Assembly (NCBI GenBank): GCA_030062745.1
Contig: CP099846.1
Span: 29,533,201 to 29,597,200 of the forward strand
Direction: 5' to 3'
From: Capitulum mitella
Taxonomy: Eukaryota; Arthropoda; Thecostraca; Pollicipedomorpha; Pollicipedidae
Length of the DNA: 64,000 nt
The notes below the pieces were generated by a model, which was not told the origin of the DNA, searched no databases, and saw nothing but the letters and a program-made list of their open reading frames with translations. Positions 20,446 to 30,039 of the stretch are shown in pieces (position 1 is the stretch's first letter; every line of letters begins with the position of its first letter). The position numbers and the translations under genes were made by a program.

Positions 20446-21772
20446 CTGGCGGGAAAGATTGGGCAGGTCAGCCCAAACCGCGCAATACAGGCTGAGACGT
20501 GAACCGGCACCATCGACGCCAAAACGCGAGTGTACTATGTTCGCAAGGCAAAGGTTTGGCATCACCTACCAAACGATCGGCAGGTAAGCCAACCAATGAC
20601 TTCGTTAAAAAAACTCGTAGACGAACTACATCAACGAGCAGGCGCAAACACAGTCGGACATACTCGTGTGCATGCCCATCTATAAAAGCAGGGTTTAACA
20701 ACCACATATAGCAATGATTTCAAATCATTGTCATGTCACATAAGCAGGTGAGTAATGCAGGACTAACATAAAAAGAGTAAGATACGTTTAGCTGGATTGA
20801 AGTAGACCACTGACTGAACTATACACAGCCATCACAAAGGCAATGACTGGAACTGCGAAGAAATTTAAAGGCAACAATATCCATTCAATGCACAACATAA
20901 TTAAAACGGGATTCGATCAACTAATCCAAGACACAAACAACTGAATCAACGGTTGCGGAGAATATAAGCAGAACAGCATCTGTCCTAAACACTCACATAC
21001 AACACCATGAAACAGTGCTAAACCAGACAACTCTGCAAATGCCACAAGGAAACGAAACAATACAAACTGCACGCCAAACTACAGGCCAGCAGTCGGTATT
21101 CACCATAATCTGACACCATTCACCATCGAGCACCTCATCACGGACAGCAGAGAACAAAGAGAACCGCCAGGTGCCATACGCCGGGAGATCCCACCGACCA
21201 CCCGGCCATCGGCAGCGGCAGCGTGCGGTACACGGAGCCCTCGGTCGCTGCTGACACGGCCGGCCGGAGAACATGGTCGCGCCACGTCCCGTGGCGTCCG
21301 GCGAAACACGCCCGCAGGCCAACGAGGCCTGGCCAGCGCTCCGAACCGCACGACAAACAACTGGTGGTCACATCACAGGGCAGAGCAAGCTCCCACCAGT
21401 AGGCCCACGTGAAGACAGCACAGCAAACTCATATCGGCAGGCTGGTGTGCAAGCACAGGAAGCTCCCACTAGGAGACCAGCGTACAGACAACGCAGCTCA
21501 TTCAGCGTGGAAATTAACGGACGACACAGCAAGCTCATACCAGCAGGCAGAAGGGGCAACGCAGCAAGCTCACACCAGCAGGCGAATGTACACCCAACGC
21601 AGCAAGCCCAGAACAGCAGGCGAATGTACATCCAACGCAGCAAGCTCAGAACAGCAGGCGGGCGGCTAGGCAGCACCGCAGGCGGACCAACAGACAAACA
21701 GACGGACAGACAGACACCCCAGCTGGGGGCAGGCTCCGCACGGCCAGCCGACGCCCACGGGGCCCGCCTGAC
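20446..21772 (-). other. Intron with short tandem repeats
   Basis: About 1.3 kb. At 21530-21665 there are degenerate copies of a roughly 30-bp unit (shared CGCAGCAAGCTCAGAACAGC). They are followed by a CAGACGGA-type run at 21690-21720 just downstream of exon B. No exon is seen. Confidence 0.7.
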
Positions 21773-21918
21773 CTCGCACTTGCTGCTCCAGCGTCATGAT
21801 CACATCCACGGCCAGGTTGAGCACGCCCAGCTTGGTCTGCGGCTTGTCCTGCTTCATGTGCGTCATACACATGCGGCCGAGCTCCTTCAGCGCCTCGTTG
21901 ATGTCGCGGATGCGCACC
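21773..21918 (-). CDS. da: Alternative bHLH exon B (daughterless-type)
   Basis: A 146-nt exon after the acceptor GGTCCGCAG. It completes the arginine of RER and reads [20 protein letters not shown], then [20 protein letters not shown], then MTLEQQVR, ending G|GTCAGG. This is almost the fly daughterless helix-loop-helix ([40 protein letters not shown]). It covers the end of the basic region, helix 1, the loop and helix 2. Entry and exit phases equal those of exon A, so either can join 23060-23173 to 20445. The donor GTCAGG is weaker than that of exon A. Confidence 0.95.
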
Positions 21919-21954
21919 CTGCGGACCGGCGGCGGCGCCGTGAGCGGTACGTAC
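21919..21954 (-). other. 36-nt spacer between the alternative bHLH exons
   Basis: It begins GTACGTACC (strong donor of exon A) and ends CCGGTCCGCAG (acceptor of exon B). At 36 nt it is below the usual minimum length of a spliceable animal intron, and donor, branch point and acceptor would overlap. This sterically forbids A-to-B splicing and enforces mutual exclusion. Confidence 0.85.
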
Positions 21955-22100
21955 CTCGGACCTGCGTCTCCAGCTGGCTGATCACCTCCACGGCGTGGTG
22001 CAGGATGCCCAGCTTGGTCTGCGCCTTGTCACTGGTCATGTGCACCGTCACCATGCGACCGAGCTCTTTGAACGCCTCATTTATATCTTTGACGCGGATC
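21955..22100 (-). CDS. da: Alternative bHLH exon A (E47-like variant)
   Basis: A 146-nt exon after the acceptor TTTCCGGCAG reading [20 protein letters not shown], then [20 protein letters not shown], then SQLETQVR, ending G|GTACGT (consensus donor). It is a paralogue of exon B: INEA, KELGRM, DK.QTKLG.L, AV.VI and LE.QVR are shared. IRV and NEAF recall vertebrate E-proteins, and AQTKL is the E47 form where exon B has PQTKL as in E12 and fly. Differences lie in late helix 1, the loop and helix 2, the dimerisation surface. The frame is intact and both splice sites are canonical, so it is not a decayed copy. Confidence 0.93.
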
Positions 22101-23059
22101 CTGCCGGAAACAGCCCAGTCGGCTGTGACCCATCGGCCCGCCAGCGGCCGGCTCTGGTATGGCCTCCTGGCGGCGCGCCCCGCCCCCGTCCCGGGACCGG
22201 CGCGGGGGGTCACGTGCTGAGCGGAGCCGGCGCACCCGCGCCAAGCGGCCAGCCGACACGGACAGACGGAAAGACGGGAGACCAGCGAAAAGCCGGAGCC
22301 GGAGCAGGCGGGTGTCCGTCTGTACGTGTGGGTGTGGACAGGGTGTATGTACCAGTGCGTATGAAGGGGAGGGGCGTGCTGCAGGCAGCCATACCAGAAG
22401 CCGACAAAAAACCAAGGCTACAAAAGATGTCAACTCAATCCAACAGTGTCACAACACCGAACAGCCGACAACTCAAGAGGATCATTCGCTGGCAAACCTC
22501 TCAAACAAAGACCACTACGCACCTGGGTCGTTGCTACCGGTGGGCATCATGAGACTGTCAAAACGCTGCGTGATGACACTTATCGAAAACCTTAATGACA
22601 AAGTGCCGTAGCCACACCGTCGACACAGGACCGGTGACGGAAGGCAGCGTTTTGACCAGCTCTGCTCCGACCGGGAACACTCCCAGAGCGCAACTGAACC
22701 TCAGCTAAAAACTAAGACTGACCTCAGCTAAAAACACCAGAAAACTGAGCCAGTCAACAGAACAGAGCCGACGCCTCCGTGTGCGGCACTCCACCCCGAG
22801 ACATGCAGCGTGCACCTGCCCGGGCCGTGCCCGCGCCCGCACACACCCGCTGCGAGCGGCGGCCGCTGCTTGGTCTGCCGGGCCGCCTCCGGGGACCGCG
22901 AGTCCGCAGGCGGCTCCCTCACGCCGCCGGCGGCCACTCACGACCCACGGTCCCAGCTGACGCACGCAGCCCTGCCTCGGCGGCCCCCCCCCCCGGTCCG
23001 CACGCGGGCCCACCCCCGGCCCCTACCTCTCCCCCGGCGCCATAGCTGCGGACACTCAC
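22101..23059 (-). other. Intron upstream of the alternative bHLH exons
   Basis: About 960 nt. No coding is supported. Regulation of the exon A/B choice might be encoded here, but no motif array stands out apart from GC-rich blocks. Confidence 0.6.
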
Positions 23060-23173
23060 CGTTCCCGCTGGTTATTGGCACTACGTCGCTCCTTCTCGCG
23101 CACGAGTTTTACGCTCGGGTCGAGGTCCGACTCATCTTCGCTGCAACAATCGACATCGGGCTGTTGTCCAGGG
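23060..23173 (-). CDS. da: E-protein exon: acidic linker and start of the basic region
   Basis: The acceptor CCCAAACAG joins to the previous exon in phase 2, restoring a tyrosine codon. The exon reads PGQQPDVDCCSEDESDLDPS, then VKLVREKERRSANNQRER at the donor CG|GTGAGTG. Fly daughterless has RRYCSSADEDDDAEPAVKAI followed by REKERRQANNARER. The glutamate of RER, which contacts the E-box CA, is present. NNARER is replaced by NNQRER, an unusual change in an almost invariant stretch. All protein isoforms made through this exon share this half of the basic region. Confidence 0.93.
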
Positions 23174-23748
23174 CTGTTTGGGCAGAGCATCCGTTCCTGG
23201 TAGCGGCACACGGTCCGCGCGCGCCGCCGGCGGCCGCCTGCATGCAGCCTGAGGCGGCGGCGGCCGCGGCGCGCCAAAACACAGAGACACACCGACACAC
23301 AGACAAACCAGACAACGCTGGGAGGTGATGGCTCTCGGTGAAATACGGCGAAAGACCGCGTACTGACGGCGACACCTTACTGCAACTGATTTATAACGGT
23401 CACCATATAACTGATCAGACTAAGAGTCAAAAAGGCAGGCCAAACAAACTGACGAAAGCTGACCGTTACACTTTACAGATCTGATAATGCGTGAATGATT
23501 GTCAAGAATGGTACACGTTAAGATATGAACATTCCACCATGTATCCGTACCGCATGCACACCAGACCCCACATGTCTGCTACATCTCTGACCACGGCCAC
23601 CCAACACGACGGCCAGCGTAGATATCGTTGGCACCAGCTGACCACGGCCTCCCAACAGCACGGTCGTGTTCCGACGCCTCTGCCAGCGCAGGCAGGGCCG
23701 GACCGGCCGGGCCGGCCTGCCGGCGCTGCGGCGGCGGCCGACACTTAC

Positions 23749-23869
23749 TATCGCCGTGACCGCTTGGCCTTGGAGGCAGAGGACGACGTGGAGGTGGTGG
23801 AGGCGGCCACAGAGCTGGTCGACAGGTTCGAGCCCAGCTCGGTGCTGTCCGGCGCCTCTTTCCGTTTCT
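23749..23869 (-). CDS. da: E-protein exon: KKRKE to KRSRRY linker
   Basis: The acceptor TTCACCACAG joins in phase 1 and gives KKRKEAPDSTELGSNLSTSS, then VAASTTSTSSSASKAKRSRR, ending TA|GTAAGTG (a very strong donor). Fly daughterless has TKKRKE, then a Ser/Thr-rich stretch and KGTKRPRRYCSS. The two basic clusters (KKRK, KAKRSRR) are probable nuclear localisation signals. The intermediate Ser/Thr run is low complexity. Confidence 0.9.
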
Positions 23870-24244
23870 CTGTGGTGAAGCCAGGGCGGTGCACAGTTAG
23901 TCCAATGTCAGCTCTTTACACACAGATAATAGATTAGAACTCGGTTGACACACACAGTGCAAGCTGACGATCACCTCCAGCAGCAAAATAAGAAGCTATT
24001 CGCGACCTCTCAAAACCCTTGTAAGCCACCAACCCAAAACCACAAATGGCAGAGGCGGACAAATCAGGTAACAGCCCAGTGACAGAATGCCACCAACTAA
24101 AAACTACACCGCCATTCCCCGACAACGCCGGACCGACAGGATGACGTGAACACAATCCATCCGGGTTGTTTCCACTGACTCCACATCGCGGCCACCAGCA
24201 GAGCTTGCCACCGCGCCCCGGCCCCCGCCACCCCTGCCACTCAC

Positions 24245-24482
24245 TGGAGGCGGACGGCCTGTCGGGCTGTTCGGGCGACACCAGCTGGCTGTAGGGCGGC
24301 GCCGAGCCGGCGGCCGTCCGCAGGCCGGCCACGTGCTGCTCCATGTAGAGCAGGCCGTTGGAATGTTGTCCGCCCGCGGCGGCCGAGTGCAGCGGCAGCA
24401 TGTGCGGCGCCGGCGGCGGCGGCTCGGCGTGGCTGCGCATCACCATCAGCGCATCGTCCAGCCGCTCCTCGATCCGGCCGCC
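24245..24482 (-). CDS. da: E-protein exon: loop-helix (AD2) activation motif
   Basis: The acceptor CATTGCAG joins in phase 0 and gives GGRIEERLDDALMVMRSHAE, followed by a Pro-rich and Gln/His-rich segment ending PDRPSAS at the donor A|GTGAGTG (phase 1). Fly daughterless has GVRMEERLDDALNVLRNHCE and vertebrate TCF4 RLDDAIHVLRNHA. This amphipathic helix is activation domain 2. It lies downstream of a second, shorter copy of the same motif at 24970-25032. Confidence 0.92.
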
Positions 24483-24509
24483 CTGCAATGGCCGACGGCA
24501 GACCGGCCG

Positions 24510-24830
24510 CCGTCAGCTCCGCTCGACGCAGCTCCGCTCAGCTCAGCTCCACACAGCTCAGTGCAACTCTGCTCAACTCGGTTAAGGTCACGTCAGCTCA
24601 ACTCAGTTCAGAACCAGCCAGCTCAGATCCGATGACGTCAGCTCAGTTCAGGTCAGCTCAGCTCCCCCATACAAGCTTGGCTCACATCAGCTCGGCTTGG
24701 TCTGCACCTCAGCTCTGCACAGTGCTAGTTGTATCAGTTCGGCTCAACTCAGCTAGGCTCATGTCACGTCCACTCGGGTCGGATTAAGTCGACTCAGGTC
24801 GACTCAGGCCCGTTCAGGTCTGCTTTACAC
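24510..24830. repeat. Degenerate AGCTC/GGTCA-type simple repeat
   Basis: About 320 bp of loosely periodic CAGCTCAGCTCAACTC-like and GTCAGCTCAG-like units fill most of the intron between the two loop-helix exons. Plus-strand open frames across it are repeat artefacts. Confidence 0.8.
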
Positions 24831-24969
24831 AAACGGCCCACAGAGAGCAATGGAAGAAAACAGCTAGTCTACCTTCGGTGCCGTCTGCTAAGGCGTGGCT
24901 CAGCCAGCAGTGCCATCTGTTGGATACAAGCTGGTGAGGAAATGCTGACTCAAAAAAGCCACCGCTTAC

Positions 24970-25032
24970 CTGAGCGTGGTCTCTGAGCAGTCCAATGGCG
25001 TCATCCAAATGCTCATCAGGCATTCGTGGATT
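24970..25032 (-). CDS. da: Candidate cassette exon: second loop-helix motif
   Basis: Exactly 63 nt, phase 0 to 0, between a strong acceptor (TTCGTTTGTTTGGCAG) and a strong donor (CAG|GTAAGC). It encodes NPRMPDEHLDDAIGLLRDHAQ less its first residue: PRMPDEHLDDAIGLLRDHAQ. LDDAI..LR.HA aligns with vertebrate E-protein AD2 and with the next exon. Because its length is a multiple of three it can be included or skipped without changing frame. Codons are less GC-biased than in neighbouring exons. Confidence 0.75.
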
Positions 25033-25355
25033 CTGCCAAACAAACGAAAGAAAGATGCAAACATCAAAACGGGATCGAAAAGACGGACGCGCCACCTGTG
25101 CGGCGCCGCAGCAAATTGATGTGCGTTGGGCTGCCCACAGGTGGCGCAAGGGTGTCAGTGCCAGGCGGGTGAGAAAACACGCATCCATCGCCGAACTAGG
25201 AGGCATGCACTAGCGCCAGGGCGCGGCCGCCGGCGGCGCGAGGCTCTGTTACGGTGACTACGTGATACCGGGGCATTACACGGCGGGCGCGGCGCAACGG
25301 TGCGGCTCATGCGACAGACGAAGGGCCGCGGGCGGCGGCCCGGGCCGGCACGTAC

Positions 25356-25415
25356 CGGCGTGCCGGGGACGGCGGCGCCCGAGTAGCCGCTGGGAGCGTG
25401 GTCCGGTGAGTAGAT
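25356..25415 (-). CDS. da: E-protein exon: IYSPDH motif
   Basis: A 60-nt exon, phase 0 to 0, acceptor CCCTGTTTCAG and donor CG|GTACGTG. It reads IYSPDHAPSGYSGAAVPGTP. Vertebrate TCF4 has [20 protein letters not shown] at the same junction, directly after GKALAS as here. Confidence 0.92.
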
Positions 25416-25786
25416 CTGAAACAGGGCCGGGCGCGCCCCTGTTAGCCGACGCCGACGAGCCAGCGCGGCGGACGTCAAACCTCGCATCTGACCGGCACCG
25501 CTGACAGTCGTGGTTTTTGCCGGTGTCTCAGCGTCCCGATCAGTCTGCATTCTGCCGTGTCCCGCGGTGTCACAAAAACACAGCTGATCGGGCGAGGTCC
25601 CCGGCACCGACCAGGAAACAATCACAACAACGTGTATCCACTCGCCTACAGAAAACTTCAGGTCCCCGCCCAGAGTCCTCTCAGCAAAATACGGCGAGAT
25701 ACAAAATACAAAATACAAAGTACGACCCGCGCCTCAAGCCCGCGCGGCCGCCGTAGCTCGGCCGACCGCCGTCGGCGGCCACGTAC

Positions 25787-25987
25787 CGAGGCCAGCGCCT
25801 TGCCAAGCGTGTCGCCCGTGTTGGCCTGGTTGGATGGCGGCGGCGGCGGGGGCGGCTGCTGCGCGCTGCCGGCGCTGTACAGCGGCGAGCCGGCAGACAG
25901 GTGCGGCGACACGCCCGGCGTCGTCGACGGCGGCGCCCGGAACGACGACATGGACGGCAGGCTGGAAGACATGTCGGTGCCGTACAC
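25787..25987 (-). CDS. da: E-protein exon: GDTLGKALAS and polyproline
   Basis: 67 codons, phase 0 to 0, acceptor CCTCCCGGCAG and donor TCG|GTACGTG. It reads VYGTDMSSSLPSMSSFRAPP and later QQPPPPPPPSNQANTGDTLG, then KALAS. TCF4 has LPPMSTFHRSG then SQTGDALGKALAS. A seven-proline tract replaces the vertebrate spacer. Confidence 0.92.
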
Positions 25988-26671
25988 CTGCCGGGAGGGC
26001 CGCGGTCACACACTGGAAGTTGGAGGTTGGCCGTCACAAGTCACAGGTGAAACGTTCAAGGTAAGGGGTTTAAGGTCCAAGGCCAGCGGTATAAGGTTAA
26101 AGGTCAGAAGTCACAGAAGAGAGCTCGGGGGCCCACGGTACGCTGGTACAGCCAGCGCGACGCAGGCAGGGGGTCAGTGATCAGAAAGCCGGGATCAGAG
26201 TCAGAGGCATGAGGACCAGAGGTCCAAGTTCAGACGCCACAGGGCAACATCGGATGGTCAACCCTCAGACGTCAGGGCTGGCTGCCGCAAACTCGCACAG
26301 GTGACCGCGGGGCCGGCTGGAGATACCCGGCCCGGGAGGCTGATTGAACAATGTCGGACCGGGTCCCAGGCAGGCGGCGCCCGAGAACGGTCGACCGTGA
26401 ACGGGCGGGCTCAGTTTCGACGAACAACGGCCGGGTGGTCGGGCCACCTCCCGCCGCGAGCCTGTCCCAGCCAGGTGGTACGTGCCCACTCGACTGTCGA
26501 TACTCAAAAGTTACGACAAACCAGCCATAAAGGCACGTCGTTACGGGCCGGCCGGGACGGTTCATGGGTCGATAAAGCTGATTGGTTACCCTTCTCATCA
26601 GCGCCTATGACGTCAGCCGGCCGGTGGTGGGGGGTCGCCCCCTCCCCTTCCGCCCCAATGAAGGGACTTAC
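25988..26671 (-). other. Intron with AAGGTCA-like degenerate repeats
   Basis: About 680 nt. At 26030-26240 there are many loosely repeated AAGGTTAAAGGTCAGAAGTCA-like words, formally nuclear-receptor half-sites but most simply a degenerate simple repeat. No exon is supported. Confidence 0.6.
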
Positions 26672-26854
26672 CATTCCGTCCGTCACCGAGCCCATGCCGT
26701 AGTGCGGCGACGCCTGCGGCACGGGGCCCATCATGCCGCCTGGCGAGTAGCTCGAGTACTGCGAGTTCCACGGATCGCCGGCAGGGGCGCCGCCGTCGAG
26801 AAAGTAGGAGCCGTAGCGGCCAGGCGAGTCCTGGCTGTAGTCGTCGCCCACGTA
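26672..26854 (-). CDS. da: E-protein exon: DSPGRYGSYF region
   Basis: 61 codons, phase 0 to 0, with a textbook acceptor (CTCTCCCTCTCTGCTCCGACAG less its first two bases) and donor ATG|GTAAGT. It reads YVGDDYSQDSPGRYGSYFLD, then GGAPAGDPWNSQYSSYSPGG, and ends GMGSVTDGM. TCF4 has YNRDSPGYPSSKP, then [20 protein letters not shown] in the same order. Confidence 0.92.
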
Positions 26855-29753
26855 CTGTCGGAGCAGAGAGGGAGAGAGAGCGGTGAGCGTCGGTCAGCGC
26901 GACCAGCTATAAATCGCCGCCGGCCGTCCGGCGGCCGCCGATGTCCCAGCCCGGCCCCTGTTTACGGTGGCCGCCGCGCCCGCGCCCGCCGTAAACTACA
27001 CACGCCGACAGAATTAATTAAGCCGACGTCGCATAAATAGTGGCGATTCATTACGGCCCGCCGGGCCGCGTGTCCGCCGGGTCAGCGTGCAGGGAGCGGC
27101 AGTCTGCAGCGGCAGCAGCGGCGGCGGCCGAGCCGGGCCAGCGTCCGCCGCTCCAAGGCCAGCCTGTAGCGGCGCCAAGGTGATCCGGCCGGCCGCCGGA
27201 CGGCAGGACACCGCCCGCTGCAACGGCCATTGAGACGCGGCGCCGGCCCGCGCCGCCCCGGCCGGCCAGCCGCCCCCGGGGCCCGTTTAATCAGCCCGCG
27301 GGGCCCACCCCATAAACTCCCGCGGGCCCGTTCAATAAACCGGCGCCGAGGACCCGTTAGATAAACTCGTCGGGCCGCGCGCGGCGCCGTTTCGTCGCGA
27401 GAAATCGCGCCAATAAAGCGCGCGCCCGCTATTTACGGGGCCAGCTAAGGAGTTTATGGCGGCCGCCAGTTGATGGCCTTTCAATTGGGGCCCGGGCAGC
27501 GCCGGGAGCCGGCAGTAAGGTATCGGACGTCCGGCGGATGGCGGGCCATGTCGCCGGCCGGGCGGCGCTATTTCCGGGGCGACGATAGCGGCGCCCGGCG
27601 GAGCAGGCGGCGACGGCGGCGGCGGCTCGCTCTCACGGCAGAGTTCCCAGCCGGCCGGCACCGATCGGCCATTCACGCGCCGGCGGCGCCTGGCGGTGGC
27701 CGAGCTGCGTCTGCCGTGAGAGCGGACGCCCGGCAGCCGCCGCCGTCCGCGCGCGAAACACCGGTAAAACTGTTTTTAAGCGTTTCCCGCATTAGTGGCC
27801 GGTCGGTCGTTAGTCACCACCTGGAGTCCGTCCACTTCCGACCGGCCGGCAGGCTGACCGGCCGGCGTCGCGGCGGCGCCAGCGGCCGAGTCCGGGTTCG
27901 ATTCGTGGCGCAGGCGCCGCGGCCCGGTCCCGCGCCCCTCGGCGCCGTCCTGTCGCTCGCACCGCGCACTGCGTCCACGATCAGGCTCGATCAGCGCCGT
28001 TTAAATCGCGCTCGATCGCGCGCGGCGGTCTTCACGCGATCGCCAGACGGTGATTAAAAATGTAAACCGCGACAGCGACCAATCGGCGATCCGCAAACAA
28101 GGCGTTTGTCTTTCGGTCGGCCATTTGCGGCGAATAAATCAACGTTATTTGTCCGAGTGAGCCCATTCGTCACACTTGTGCCGCGATAAGCGGAAAATCT
28201 GGCCGGCGGCGGCGGAGTGCCGCTCGCAGCTGCCGAGCTCGACAAACATCACAGAACGGTCCCCAGACGTCGCTGATCTAAAGTCACGATGGAGTGGCCA
28301 AAGGAGAAACGAATGACGATACGGAAGGACTACGATGTGCCCACCCTACCTGAGTACAAGTGATGAGGATCATGGGGCGGAACGTCGTGCGTGCATGATG
28401 ACGAACGGTATCGGGAGCCGTTATTAGGCCACCAGATGCAGCAGACACCCTCCCACAGACCAACATGATCCTGCACTGGCCATCAGTTCGCATATCCACT
28501 CCGACCCTCCGGCCGACACCGCCATCAGACGGGGTTTTAGACACGAGGTGGCGGTGCCAGCCCGTGACCCTGGTCTCGCCACGGCAACTGATAAATCCGC
28601 AGGCAGGCGACCTGTATCCACCAGGCTGCCAGCGGGGAGGACATCACGCCCCAGCCTGGTCCTGTCGGCTCAGGTCACACACCCGCCGCCGGCACCAGTT
28701 CGTACGGTCAGTCATAAGGCAGGCGGCGCCGGCCGGCCGCTCGGCCCACGCCGTCGGCCGGCGCCGGCCCCGGCACGGCCTCTAATTGGTTATCGGCCGG
28801 TCGGGCCATCTATCGGCCGGCTGACCGGCGGCGTTTTTGCGGCGGAGGCGGCGGCGGCTGCCGCCGGACAGAGGGGGCGCTGCCCTCCGCGACGGCGTCG
28901 GGCCGTCTGGTCGGCCACATTCCGGCGTGGCCGGCCGTTTTTAGCGGCGGCCGCCGCCGGCCGGGACGCCAGTCGAGAATGTGACCCCGTCTCGGGCGGC
29001 GGTGCGGGGCGTCCCACCCGCACCCGCCGCCGGCCGGTCCCCGGCGCGGTCCCGGACGGGCCGGCCGCCGCCCGGCAGCGCGGCCCGCTCAGTAATTAGC
29101 CGCCGATAGTTATCACGCCGCCGCGGACGGGTGAGATGGACGGAGATAGCCGGCCTCGATATCAGCCGGGTTCAACAACCGTCGCCATCAGCACAGATAA
29201 CAAGCTGTACCCGGCCAGGTTAAGATCGGACCAACACTTCTATTGCCGTGACTTCGTGCCACATCCATTAGCTTTACGACTCAGAAAAACATCGTCCGAT
29301 TGGTTGACAGAAACGTCAACAAAGAGAAGAGGAAAGATGGACACAGCCCATGTACGATGGTTCCGCAAGTGACGTTGTGGTGCATGACATCACCGTTCTC
29401 TAAATATAGGCCCTACTAGTCACATACACGGCTCGCCTCCGTAAGACACATCCCATTTTCCAAGACCCCAGGCGGATGCCACGGGTCTTGGAAAATGGAC
29501 TGGAAAATGGTCATGGGTTTCCAATTACCATGAGCGGTGTGGTTTCAAACCGGCCCACTCTTTGCGGCCGACTCCAGTTATCCCTCTGTCTGTCCAGCCC
29601 TCCCAACACCGAGACCTGGAGCCTGGCTCCAGCTCCAGAATCCATGGCTCTGACTGAAGCTGCCAGCTGGCCGACACGACACTGTCCGCCGAACGCTCGC
29701 CGTCTGATTCCGCGCCGGCGACGGGCGGGCCCTCCGAGCGGCCGACCACTGAC
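26855..29753 (-). promoter_or_regulatory. Large GC-rich intron with TTTAT/ATTA islands
   Basis: About 2.9 kb with no supported exon. Between 27005 and 28250 at least a dozen short AT-rich words are set singly in CpG-rich DNA: AATTAATTAA, CATAAATAG, CATTACGGCC, TTTAATCAG, CCATAAACTCC, TCAATAAACC, AGATAAACTC, CCAATAAAGC, TTTATGGC, CATTAGTGG and GCGAATAAATC. These resemble homeodomain, Caudal/Abd-B-like and forkhead sites, so the segment is a candidate enhancer of this gene. That is inference; a compositional relic is the alternative. Confidence 0.35.
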
Positions 29754-30039
29754 CTGGCTGAGTCTGCGGCGCAGGTGCGGGTTGCGCCGCGCCAGGATCA
29801 CCATGCTGGCGGCGTCCTGCGGCCGCGGGCTAGGCACGTTCGGGCTGAAGGAGCCCGGCAGGCCGGGGCTGGGCGGCGGCGGTGGCGCCGGCACAACGCC
29901 GAGGTCGCAGCCAGCCGAGGACGCGTGCGGCGTCGGCACGCCGGGCGACAGCTCGCGGCGCCGGCACGCCATGTTCATCACAGCGGGCACCGCCGACACC
30001 GTCTCACCGAACGAGCAGGGCTCGGCAGAGGTCGACTCA
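29754..30039 (-). CDS. da: E-protein exon: RRNPHLRRR region
   Basis: Open for 95 codons to the donor CAG|GTCAGTG (phase 0). It reads ESTSAEPCSFGETVSAVPAV, then MNMACRRRELSPGVPTPHAS, a Pro-rich stretch (PAPPPPPSPGLPG), and ends ILARRNPHLRRRLSQ. TCF4 has SSNNPRRRPLHSS before the exon homologous to 26672-26854. The proposed acceptor is GTGTCGCACAG, which needs two bases from the previous exon. Another AG a few bases downstream is possible, so the first codons are uncertain. The upstream partner exon ending in phase 2 was not found. Confidence 0.72.

Noticed and set aside
26030-26240. Array of AGGTCA nuclear-receptor half-sites
   Set aside because: Spacing is irregular and the words grade into a degenerate simple repeat, so a receptor-bound element is not supported.
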